The notes beneath the pieces were generated by a model that worked only from the letters and a program-made list of their open reading frames with translations, had not been told where the DNA came from and did no database searches. A stretch of 6,021 nt of DNA from Candidatus Bathyarchaeota archaeon. GTDB lineage: Archaea; Thermoproteota; Bathyarchaeia; Bathyarchaeales; Bathycorpusculaceae. The DNA lies in assembly GCA_030627225.1 (NCBI GenBank), contig DAOUSM010000063.1:1-6021 (forward strand), read 5' to 3'. The translations under genes and the position numbers were made by a program. Positions 1 to 5,229 of this stretch are shown piece by piece; the first letter of the stretch is position 1; every line of letters begins with the position of its first letter.

Positions 1-2
1 CT

Positions 3-95
3 AATATAGAAGCGAAGGGCAAACCTAGCAAGTGGATCACTCTCATTGCTTTAAGAATATTAAAGCGTCTAAGTTTAGTGAAATCAAAACTGTAA
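3..95 (+). CDS. Possible C-terminal end of an upstream gene (partial)
   Basis: Frame 3 is open from the left edge of the window to a TAA at 93-95, giving about 30 residues. The peptide is rich in Lys and Arg and contains GKPSKWITLIALRILKRL, which reads like a real protein tail rather than random AT-rich translation. The other two plus frames meet stops within the first ten bases. The basic GKPxKW...ALRxLKRL pattern recalls the tails of some transposases, but this is an impression only and no catalytic residue is in view. A 7-base inverted repeat (48-54 and 60-66) lies inside it. The frame is short enough to be chance, so the call is tentative. Confidence 0.4.
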   Translation, partial: NIEAKGKPSKWITLIALRILKRLSLVKSKL

Positions 96-212
96 TTAAG
101 GCTTATAGTTATTTCATACCTCCTCTGGAAGGTACACAATTTTCATGCCTTATTCGAAGGCTTTGAAAAAGAAGGTAGCAAAAATAGATAGTAGTGATAA
201 AAACAATATAGT

Positions 213-223
213 AAAGAATATAA
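213..223 (+). promoter_or_regulatory. TATA-like box upstream of the htpX-type gene
   Basis: An AT-rich element reading AAAGAATATAA lies about 38-48 bases before the ATG at 261. A start of transcription 24-27 bases downstream would fall near 243-248 and give a leader of about 15 bases. A second AT-rich candidate (ACAATATAG, about 203-211) lies just upstream. The region 96-260 holds no convincing gene and is mostly A/T. This is a motif reading only; many AT-rich stretches would resemble it. Confidence 0.3.
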
Positions 224-260
224 GTTAGTGTTGTTCCGTCAACATTAATTGGGATATAAT

Positions 261-1223
261 ATGAGCATTTTGAAGCTTCAGATTTCAATAATAGGCACAA
301 TAGCTACGATAATTGCAGTTACTACGTTATTCCTTACGGTTATACTAAGCTGGCTGGGCGTAAACATTCTTTTCATTGCGGTTTTCATAGTCCTATTCAA
401 TGTGGGTCAATGGCTAATTGCACCATATATCCTTGACGCCATATACCATATTCGAGCGGTTTCGAAGTCTGAAAATCCAAAACTTCATGGGATAGTAGAG
501 CGCTTAAGCCGTAAGAGCAATATCAAAACACCGAAGCTTATGCTGGCTCAAATACCGATACCCAACGCCTTTGCCTACGGTTCGCCAATCGCAGGGAATC
601 GTGTAGCTGTTACTACTGGTTTGCTGAAAAGTTTGGAAACCGAGGAGGTTGAGGCTGTTATTGGCCATGAACTTGGTCATCTGAAGCATAAAGATGTCCA
701 AGTTATGTTGTTCGTTTCCTTGCTCCCAGCCTTATTTTATTATATAGGATATACTATGCTTTGGTCCTCCATGTGGGGTCGAAGAGATGAGAGGGGAGGG
801 GGTGCCACTGCGGCGCTCATAGGCATAATTTGCATAGCTGCCTTTTGGGTTCTACAACTTTTCACATGGCAGCTCAGCCGTCTTCGCGAATATTACGCTG
901 ATAGACACAGCGCCTCAATAGTTGAAGATGGTCCGCGAAAACTTTCAGAAGGCCTAGCGAAAATAGTGCATACAACCAGAAAGATGGGAAAAATTAGGAA
1001 GCAAACACAGCATCTAAATGCCTTCAAAGCATTGTTTATCGCTGACCCTGACCATGCAGCCACAGATTCTATAGCGATATCGAGGATAACAGCCTCAAGC
1101 GACTATAAACTAGTTCAAGAAATTCTTTCACAAAAGCTGACAACAATAGACAGAATTATGGAAATCTTTTCGACACACCCCAACATCGTTAAGAGATTAA
1201 AGGCTTTACAAGAATTAAGCTGA
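261..1223 (+). CDS. htpX: HtpX-type membrane zinc metalloprotease (M48 family)
   Basis: This is a membrane-bound zinc endopeptidase of family M48B, whose members degrade misfolded or damaged membrane proteins. Numbering from the ATG at 261 (320 residues), two hydrophobic helices occupy about 7-55 and a soluble stretch follows. Next come PNAFAYG (about 101-107) and the zinc motif HELGH (136-140), with a conserved LKHKDV after it. Two further membrane segments lie at about 149-168 and 182-203, and the third zinc ligand is the Glu of REYYAD (about 210). A THP motif near 305-307 is also typical of the family, as is the length. The active site should face the cytoplasm, as in known HtpX. An in-frame TTG at 249 would add four residues; ATG 261 is preferred because it is an ATG and has a weak GGGAT seven bases upstream. 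The gene appears intact and monocistronic. Family assignment is firm; the substrate is unknown. Confidence 0.93.
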   Translation: MSILKLQISIIGTIATIIAVTTLFLTVILSWLGVNILFIAVFIVLFNVGQWLIAPYILDAIYHIRAVSKSENPKLHGIVERLSRKSNIKTPKLMLAQIPIPNAFAYGSPIAGNRVAVTTGLLKSLETEEVEAVIGHELGHLKHKDVQVMLFVSLLPALFYYIGYTMLWSSMWGRRDERGGGATAALIGIICIAAFWVLQLFTWQLSRLREYYADRHSASIVEDGPRKLSEGLAKIVHTTRKMGKIRKQTQHLNAFKALFIADPDHAATDSIAISRITASSDYKLVQEILSQKLTTIDRIMEIFSTHPNIVKRLKALQELS

Positions 1224-1227
1224 AAGA

Positions 1228-1254
1228 CCCCTACTCTTTCCGTTCTTTCATTTC
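1228..1254 (+). terminator. Pyrimidine-rich tract after htpX
   Basis: Four bases after the htpX stop codon is a strongly pyrimidine-rich run containing CTCTTTCC and TTCTTTCATTTC. Archaeal RNA polymerase commonly terminates at T-rich tracts without a hairpin, so this is a reasonable termination zone. No stem was found. The T-runs are only three long, so support is modest. Confidence 0.3.
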
Positions 1255-1297
1255 ATGTCGAAAAATTAAAGACAATAAGCTGACAATTATTTCAAAT

Positions 1298-1308
1298 CGT
1301 TTCAAACG
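1298..1308 (+). promoter_or_regulatory. Palindrome CGTTTCAAACG before the M20 gene
   Basis: A perfect 11-base palindrome (five-base arms around a central C) ends ten bases before the ATG at 1319. The half TTTCAAA also occurs at 1290-1296, ten bases (about one helical turn) before the copy at 1300-1306. An AT-rich element CGAAAAATTAAAG (1259-1271) lies about 30 bases further upstream and could be a BRE/TATA box. The site could be an operator or a small leader hairpin. No protein is known from the sequence to bind it. Confidence 0.3.
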
Positions 1309-1318
1309 TGGTGTCCTC

Positions 1319-2545
1319 ATGCAGTTCGAGAATGTTTCCTCCGAAATTGAAAGTTTGAGAGATGAAATGACACATGCATTAATGGAACTTATTCGAATTC
1401 CAGCAATAGCACCTGAAAACAATGGAGAAGGAGAGTCAAAGAAAGCTGAAAAATTAATGCAAATACTGGAAACCGTTGGCTTTGACAAGATAGAACGCTA
1501 CGATGCTGAAGATGAAAGAGTTCCCTCTAAGAAGAGACCTAACATCATAGCATATTACCCTGGAGAAAATACTGCTGAAAAACTTTGGATAATAACACAT
1601 TTAGACGTGGTTCCACCAGGAAAAGAATCCCTCTGGACAGCTACAAAACCCTTTGAGCCAACAATTAAGGAAGAACGAATTTACGGACGAGGAAGCGAAG
1701 ACAACGGACAATCCATGATTGCTTCAATCTTTGCGGTTAAAGCCCTAAAAACTTTGGGCATAAAACCGAAACGAACAGTAGCTTTAGCGTTTGTCGCTGA
1801 TGAAGAGCAAGGAAGCACCCACGGGATCCAACATCTCATAAAGCAAGGACTATTCAAAAAAGAAGACCTGATAGTTGTACCAGACGGCGGAAACGAGGAT
1901 GGAAGCTTTGTAGAAATAGCTGAAAAAAGCGCCTTATGGCTTAGGGTACGCACAATTGGAAAACAGACTCACGCCAGTAGACCTGGCAAAGGCTTAAACG
2001 CCCATCGCCTAGGAATGGAATACGCCTTGGCCTTGGACAAAATGTTACATGAAAAATATTCGCTTAGGGACGAGTATTTTGATCCGCCCGAAAGCACTTT
2101 TGAACCCACAAAAAAGGAGAAAAACGTGGATGCCGTAAACATTATTCCTGGAGAAGACATAATTTACTTCGACTGCAGGATTCTGCCAAGCTACAACCTA
2201 GAAAAAATATTGAATGATATTCACAGGCTTGCGGAGAATTTTGAAAAGAAAACCGGAGCAAAAGTAAAAATCGGAGTATTGCAGAAAAGCGTTGCTCCAA
2301 AACCAACAGACGCAAATTCGAAAATAGTTGTAATGTTGAAAGAAGCAATTAAGAAGGTTAAGGGAGTAGAGCCTAAAGTTGGAGGAATAGGAGGAGGAAC
2401 ATGCGCTGCCTTCTTCAGAAAAGTAGAGGTTCCAGCAGTTGTCTGGAGCACAATAGATGAGATGGCGCATCAACCAAACGAATATACGAAAATAGAAAAC
2501 CTTGTTAACGATGCAAGAGTTTTTGCTTTCTTAGCGATTTCCTGA
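1319..2545 (+). CDS. M20 family metallopeptidase/deacylase (DapE/ArgE-like)
   Basis: This is a cytoplasmic two-metal hydrolase of the M20 family, which includes ArgE, DapE and carboxypeptidase G2-like enzymes that cleave N-acyl or peptide bonds. The expected ligands are all present in 408 residues: His94 and Asp96 in THLDVVP, the bridging Asp128 in GRGSEDNG, Glu162 (catalytic base) and Glu163 in ADEEQGS, Asp189 in VVPDGG, and His384 in MAHQPNEY. The dimerisation lid, about 200-320, carries His218 in QTHASRPGKG. Length is normal and no signal peptide is seen, so it should be intracellular. ATG 1319 is the natural start; a weak GGTG lies five bases upstream. The closest type is the archaeal DapE-like group often annotated as succinyl-diaminopimelate desuccinylase, but nothing nearby belongs to lysine or arginine synthesis, so a dipeptidase or aminoacylase role is equally possible. 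Substrate is unresolved. Confidence 0.93.
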   Translation: MQFENVSSEIESLRDEMTHALMELIRIPAIAPENNGEGESKKAEKLMQILETVGFDKIERYDAEDERVPSKKRPNIIAYYPGENTAEKLWIITHLDVVPPGKESLWTATKPFEPTIKEERIYGRGSEDNGQSMIASIFAVKALKTLGIKPKRTVALAFVADEEQGSTHGIQHLIKQGLFKKEDLIVVPDGGNEDGSFVEIAEKSALWLRVRTIGKQTHASRPGKGLNAHRLGMEYALALDKMLHEKYSLRDEYFDPPESTFEPTKKEKNVDAVNIIPGEDIIYFDCRILPSYNLEKILNDIHRLAENFEKKTGAKVKIGVLQKSVAPKPTDANSKIVVMLKEAIKKVKGVEPKVGGIGGGTCAAFFRKVEVPAVVWSTIDEMAHQPNEYTKIENLVNDARVFAFLAIS

Positions 2546-2563
2546 TTGTTTTTCGATATTTTA
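2546..2563 (+). terminator. T-rich termination tract after the M20 gene
   Basis: The base after the M20 stop codon begins TTGTTTTTCGATATTTTA, with T-runs of five and four. More T-rich stretches follow at about 2597-2602 and 2611-2621. There is no convincing stem. This matches the hairpin-free, T-tract termination usual in archaea and precedes a new promoter-like region. Confidence 0.45.
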
Positions 2564-2626
2564 GATGTGAGTGCTTACCTTCAGAAAACCTGTATCATTT
2601 TTCCCAAGCATTTTGCTTTTTATATT

Positions 2627-2640
2627 CGAAAAATTTATAT
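2627..2640 (+). promoter_or_regulatory. BRE/TATA-like promoter of the transporter pair
   Basis: The run CGAAAAATTTATAT matches the archaeal layout of a purine-rich BRE followed by a TTTATAT-type TATA box. With the usual spacing of about 25 bases, transcription would begin close to 2660-2665. That is at or next to the ATG at 2665, so the mRNA would be leaderless or nearly so. No Shine-Dalgarno sequence precedes that ATG, which agrees. A second AT box (TTTTTATATTC, about 2617-2627) is a weaker alternative. Confidence 0.55.
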
Positions 2641-2641
2641 G

Positions 2642-2660
2642 GCTGGATAATCCATCCAGC
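2642..2660 (+). promoter_or_regulatory. Operator-like inverted repeat between TATA box and ATG
   Basis: GCTGGAT (2642-2648) and ATCCAGC (2654-2660) are perfect 7-base arms around a 5-base spacer. A second, nested palindrome GGATAATCC spans 2645-2653. It is markedly richer in G and C than the surrounding AT-rich DNA. It sits immediately after the TATA-like box and ends five bases before the ATG, the usual place for a repressor operator in archaea, where binding blocks polymerase. If transcription started further upstream the same arms could form an RNA hairpin, but the inferred start makes a DNA site more likely. The regulator is not in the window. Confidence 0.45.
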
Positions 2661-2664
2661 ATTC

Positions 2665-3228
2665 ATGAACTCAACACGGATAGCCATAATCACGATACTA
2701 GTTGCTCTTTCGATAGGCACTAACTACGCAATGATATCTTTGTTTAACGTAAAACTTATGGACCTTATAGTCTTTATCGGTGGCTTTTGCTTCGGACCTC
2801 TTGTTGGAGCATTAATCGGGATAACCTCTTGGGCAGTTTACGGCACACTAAATCCTATGGGCTTTTCACTTCCAATATGGCTTTCAACAATGTTTTCAGA
2901 ACCAATTTATGGTATTGCAGGAGCATTTTTGAGGAAAAGTCTAAATTCAAATGAATTCCACGAATTCAAAAAAGAACGAGTTAATGCTTGTGTTTTTTTA
3001 GGGATTCTTGGAATGTTTCTAACATTTATTTATGATGTCATCACAAACATTGTCTTTGGATATGTAAGCGGTTGGAATATTCTATTCGCTGTCATTGTCG
3101 GCTTTGTCCCCTTCGGACTTGTTCATATGATCAGCAACGCATTTTTCTTCGGGCTAGGATGTATTCCAGCAATTAATGCCATATTAAAGATTATTGGAGG
3201 TGAAAATTCTGGCATTTCTAAAAAATAA
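2665..3228 (+). CDS. ECF-type transporter S component (substrate-binding membrane subunit)
   Basis: This is a small hydrophobic protein of 187 residues with about six predicted membrane helices, roughly at 6-26, 31-60 (probably two segments), 68-90, 108-132, 136-155 and 155-176. S components of energy-coupling factor transporters have this size and layout. Family-like signatures are MDLIVFIGGFCFGPLVGAL (about 32-50), the Pro/Trp/Glu pattern in LPIWLSTMFSEPIYGIAGAFL (69-89), and SNAFFFGLG near 157-165. It would bind a vitamin or other micronutrient in the membrane and pair with EcfA ATPases and EcfT. Neither is in the window, so it probably uses a module encoded elsewhere. The start is ATG 2665, apparently leaderless. 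The next gene overlaps its 3' end and carries an extracellular DUF4430 domain, suggesting a joint uptake role. The substrate cannot be read from the sequence; a cobalamin-type ligand is one possibility. Confidence 0.72.
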   Translation: MNSTRIAIITILVALSIGTNYAMISLFNVKLMDLIVFIGGFCFGPLVGALIGITSWAVYGTLNPMGFSLPIWLSTMFSEPIYGIAGAFLRKSLNSNEFHEFKKERVNACVFLGILGMFLTFIYDVITNIVFGYVSGWNILFAVIVGFVPFGLVHMISNAFFFGLGCIPAINAILKIIGGENSGISKK

Positions 3229-3658
3229 ATGGGCAATGCTTTCTATGCTGTTTGCATGTTGGGCTTTAATAGCATCGTTTCTAGCTGGCTACTACTGGTT
3301 CCAATATACAGACATCCTCAACAGAATAAGTGGTGTGGTAATTCACGTCAACGTGGGTATAGACTACGGCAATGGCACAAGAACATGGCATAACAACACG
3401 AAAGCACTAACCGGGGCATCATTGTTTGATGTAACAAAGCAGGTAGCCGATGTAACGTATCAGGTAGGCGTATTTGGAACAGAAATCACTTCAATTAATG
3501 GTGTTAGCAAACAAGATTCGTTTGGCTGGACCTACTGGATTTGGAACAGCACAAGTCAATCATGGTCAATTGTATGGGAAAACGCTGATGTGTACAAAGT
3601 AACAAATGGAGAAACATTCATGTGGTACTATCAGAACGCCTTTAACCCTCCGCCATAA
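3194..3658 (+). CDS. Membrane-anchored DUF4430-domain protein
   Basis: From the TTG at 3194 this encodes 154 residues: a short basic N-terminus (KNKW), one hydrophobic anchor at about 13-35, and an extracellular domain at about 47-147. The domain shows DUF4430-type features: VVIHVNVGIDYGNGT at the start, GASLFDV, GVFGTEITSINGV, WTYWIWN, and a closing ADVYKVTNGETFMWYY. DUF4430 is related to the small C-terminal beta domain of transcobalamin and intrinsic factor, so ligand capture outside the membrane is a fair inference. It overlaps the transporter gene by up to 35 bases, so the two are probably co-translated. The start is uncertain: a strong GGAGGTGA (3196-3203) lies inside the longest frame and is best spaced for a CTG at 3209. 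GTG 3200 overlaps that motif, and ATG 3236 would cut into the anchor. The protein ends in a Pro-rich tail. Confidence 0.72.
   Translation: MEVKILAFLKNKWAMLSMLFACWALIASFLAGYYWFQYTDILNRISGVVIHVNVGIDYGNGTRTWHNNTKALTGASLFDVTKQVADVTYQVGVFGTEITSINGVSKQDSFGWTYWIWNSTSQSWSIVWENADVYKVTNGETFMWYYQNAFNPPP
3196..3203 (+). promoter_or_regulatory. Strong Shine-Dalgarno GGAGGTGA at the DUF4430 start
   Basis: GGAGGTGA is a full-length match to the archaeal anti-SD and the strongest in the window. It lies within the last codons of the transporter gene. The only in-frame codon at normal spacing that could initiate is CTG 3209, five bases downstream; no ATG, GTG or TTG is suitably placed. It therefore argues for an unusual start codon, coupled to translation of the upstream gene. 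Confidence 0.5.
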
Positions 3659-3693
3659 AAACACAATAAATAGCAGTTTATAGCTGTGTTTTT
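3657..3693 (+). terminator. Hairpin with T-run closing the transporter unit
   Basis: AAAAACACA (3657-3665) and TGTGTTTTT (3685-3693) are perfect 9-base arms. An inner 5-base stem, ATAAA (3666-3670) with TTTAT (3677-3681), extends the helix across a 3-base bulge, leaving a 6-base loop. The arms begin inside the DUF4430 stop codon and the structure ends in T5. It would mark the end of the transporter unit and could protect the mRNA 3' end. The stem is A/U-rich and so only moderately stable. Because the arms are A-tract and T-tract, it could work in both directions. Confidence 0.5.
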
Positions 3694-3710
3694 AATCATC
3701 AACATAGCAA

Positions 3711-3722
3711 AACGATTTTAAG
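3711..3722 (+). promoter_or_regulatory. Possible BRE/TATA box for the acdB unit
   Basis: AACGATTTTAAG lies about 50-60 bases before the TTG start at 3771. A transcript beginning near 3745 would have a leader of about 25 bases that includes the GGAG used for translation, which fits a leadered gene. CATATTTG (about 3737-3744) is a rival AT element but would leave too short a leader. Support is by motif and spacing only. Confidence 0.28.
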
Positions 3723-3770
3723 CTAAAATGTGCGTCATATTTGATTAACTTAAGCATGGAGCTGTAAACC

Positions 3771-4466
3771 TTGAAGGAAACTTCGCATTTACTCTGCCAA
3801 GCTCACAAGGAAAAAAGAAAATATTTGCTTGAAACTGAGGCTAAAACAATTTGCATGGAATATGGAATTCCAGTCACTAAGTTTAAACTGGCGAAAAATG
3901 AAGCGGAAGCCATCAAATTTGCAGAGGAAATCGGATATCCTGTGGTTCTTAAAATTGTTTCGCCAGACATTATCCATAAATCAGACGTCGGTGGTGTTAT
4001 AGTAAATCTAAAAGATGCAAATGCCGTTCGGAATGCCTACAAGCAAATATTGAAAAATGTTAGGCGACATAAGGCAAAGGCGAAAATAGTTGGTATGCTG
4101 GTTCAAGAAATGGCTCCATTTTCAACAGAAGTCATAGTAGGCGCTATTAAAGACCCACAGTTTGGTCCAGCATTAATGTTTGGGCTGGGCGGAATTTTTG
4201 TAGAAGTTCTAAAAGATGTAACTTTTAGGATTGCACCTATAACGGAAGATGAAGCCCGCGAAATGATTACAGAAGTTAAGGCTTATCCGTTGCTGAAAGG
4301 GTATAGGAATATGCCGCCGGCGGACATAGATGCCATAGTGCAGATTTTGCTGAATACTTCAAGGCTCGTCATGGATTATCAGGAGATTAAAGAGCTTGAC
4401 CTAAACCCCATAATGGTCTATGAAAAGGGAGCAAAAACAGTCGATGCAAGAATCATCCTCGAATAA
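3771..4466 (+). CDS. acdB: ADP-forming acetyl-CoA synthetase, beta subunit (ATP-grasp)
   Basis: This is the beta subunit of the archaeal ADP-forming acyl-CoA synthetase, which converts acyl-CoA, ADP and phosphate to free acid, CoA and ATP. The 231 residues form a single ATP-grasp domain and match the length of known separate beta subunits (about 230). Visible elements are the nucleotide-binding VVLKIVSPDI with Lys61, IIHKSDVGGV with His69 (equivalent to the beta-subunit active-site His of the Pyrococcus enzyme), the glycine-rich FGLGGIFVEVLKDVTFRIAP (about 137-156) and the metal-binding ELDLNPIMV (208-216). The start is TTG 3771, supported by GGAG at 3758-3761. The alpha subunit, which carries the CoA-ligase domain, is not in the window; in Pyrococcus the two genes also lie apart. 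The 3' end overlaps the next gene by 23 bases, implying one transcript. It may serve acetate or amino-acid-derived acyl-CoA; acyl preference is set largely by alpha and is unknown. Confidence 0.9.
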   Translation: MKETSHLLCQAHKEKRKYLLETEAKTICMEYGIPVTKFKLAKNEAEAIKFAEEIGYPVVLKIVSPDIIHKSDVGGVIVNLKDANAVRNAYKQILKNVRRHKAKAKIVGMLVQEMAPFSTEVIVGAIKDPQFGPALMFGLGGIFVEVLKDVTFRIAPITEDEAREMITEVKAYPLLKGYRNMPPADIDAIVQILLNTSRLVMDYQEIKELDLNPIMVYEKGAKTVDARIILE

Positions 4467-5229
4467 ATACAAAAACTGGTCAAAACACGAAATCTTTTCA
4501 AGAACATATATTCCGCCAGAAACTCCATTTTTCGTTAGGTTGGATGGGTGGAAATTTAGGAAGCTTTCAGAAACCCTAAAGGCTGAAAAACCCTTCGATA
4601 AAAAATTCGCAAAAAGTCTAGTTTCTTCTGGAAAAATTCTATTTAAAAAGGGTTTTAATCCTGCTTTAATTTATGTTGCAAGCGACGAACTAAACGTCCT
4701 ATTTCTAAACGCTGCTCCTTTCCGCAGAAGAATCGAAAAAATAAACTCCGTATTAGCAAGCCTTATCTCGAGTGCCTTTTCACTAAACCTACAGAAGTTC
4801 TTTAACGAAAAACATGTCACAGCCTTTGATTCCCGTATAATTGTCGCTTCAACCGAAGAAAAAATAATGGAATACTTGGCTTGGCGGCAGATAAACTCGT
4901 GGAGAAACCATAACAACGCATACGCGTACTGGATTTTCCGCAAAATGGGATATAAGCCTGCTGAAATATCTAAAAAACTTAAAGGGTTAAAAACTGAAGA
5001 GCTTCACGAAATAATGTTTAGGCAAGGTGTAAATTTGGCTAAGACTCCTCAATGGCAAAGAAGGGGAATACTCATTTATAAGCAACCATTCCTTAAAAAA
5101 GCAAAAAACCACCCAGTAACAAGGTGGAAAGTTGAAGAACACTGGAAGCTACCACTTTTCACGTCAAGAGAGGGGGTAAAGCTAATCCAACAGATTCTGG
5201 AATGGACAAGGCAGAAGAGGAAAAAGTAG
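4444..5229 (+). CDS. Thg1-like 3'-5' nucleotidyltransferase (tRNA-His guanylyltransferase family)
   Basis: Thg1-family enzymes add nucleotides to RNA 5' ends in the 3'-to-5' direction; archaeal members often repair truncated tRNA 5' ends. From ATG 4444 the protein has 261 residues. Metal-binding motif one is RLDG (32-35, Asp34) and motif two is ASDE (79-82, Asp81, Glu82). A conserved FDSR follows at 128-131, then SWRNHNNAYAYW (152-163), which matches the family's His/Asn-rich helix, and a C-terminal part with FRQGVN and TPQWQRRGI typical of archaeal homologues. In the DGRxF motif of many relatives the Arg is Trp here (RLDGWKF). An in-frame ATG at 4420 would add eight residues, but lacks an SD; 4444 has GGGAG twelve bases upstream and gives the usual N-terminus. 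It overlaps acdB and ends in TAG directly before the next gene. Whether it acts on tRNA-His or in general repair cannot be told. Confidence 0.85.
   Translation: MQESSSNKYKNWSKHEIFSRTYIPPETPFFVRLDGWKFRKLSETLKAEKPFDKKFAKSLVSSGKILFKKGFNPALIYVASDELNVLFLNAAPFRRRIEKINSVLASLISSAFSLNLQKFFNEKHVTAFDSRIIVASTEEKIMEYLAWRQINSWRNHNNAYAYWIFRKMGYKPAEISKKLKGLKTEELHEIMFRQGVNLAKTPQWQRRGILIYKQPFLKKAKNHPVTRWKVEEHWKLPLFTSREGVKLIQQILEWTRQKRKK

Noticed and set aside
108..125. SD-like GGAGGT followed by ATG on the minus strand near 108-125
   Set aside because: The ATG opens a two-codon frame (Met-Lys-stop), so it is unlikely to direct a protein.
249..260. TTG at 249 as the start of the htpX-type gene
   Set aside because: It adds only four residues and has no SD; the ATG at 261 has at least a weak one and gives a normal N-terminus.
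109..300. Minus-strand frame of 63 codons with a hydrophobic middle
   Set aside because: It overlaps the start of the htpX-type gene, has no SD-supported start, and its Ile/Tyr/Phe-rich composition is what AT-rich DNA gives by chance.
2142..2473. Three overlapping minus-strand frames within the M20 gene
   Set aside because: All lie inside a well-conserved gene with intact active-site residues and are in mutually overlapping frames, as expected for shadows.
2642..2660. Riboswitch before the transporter gene
   Set aside because: The inferred transcription start leaves no room for an aptamer in the leader; the inverted repeat alone is too short.
4420..4443. ATG at 4420 as the Thg1 start
   Set aside because: There is no SD before it, and the extra residues (MKREQKQS) look like an out-of-frame reading of the acdB end rather than a conserved N-terminus.
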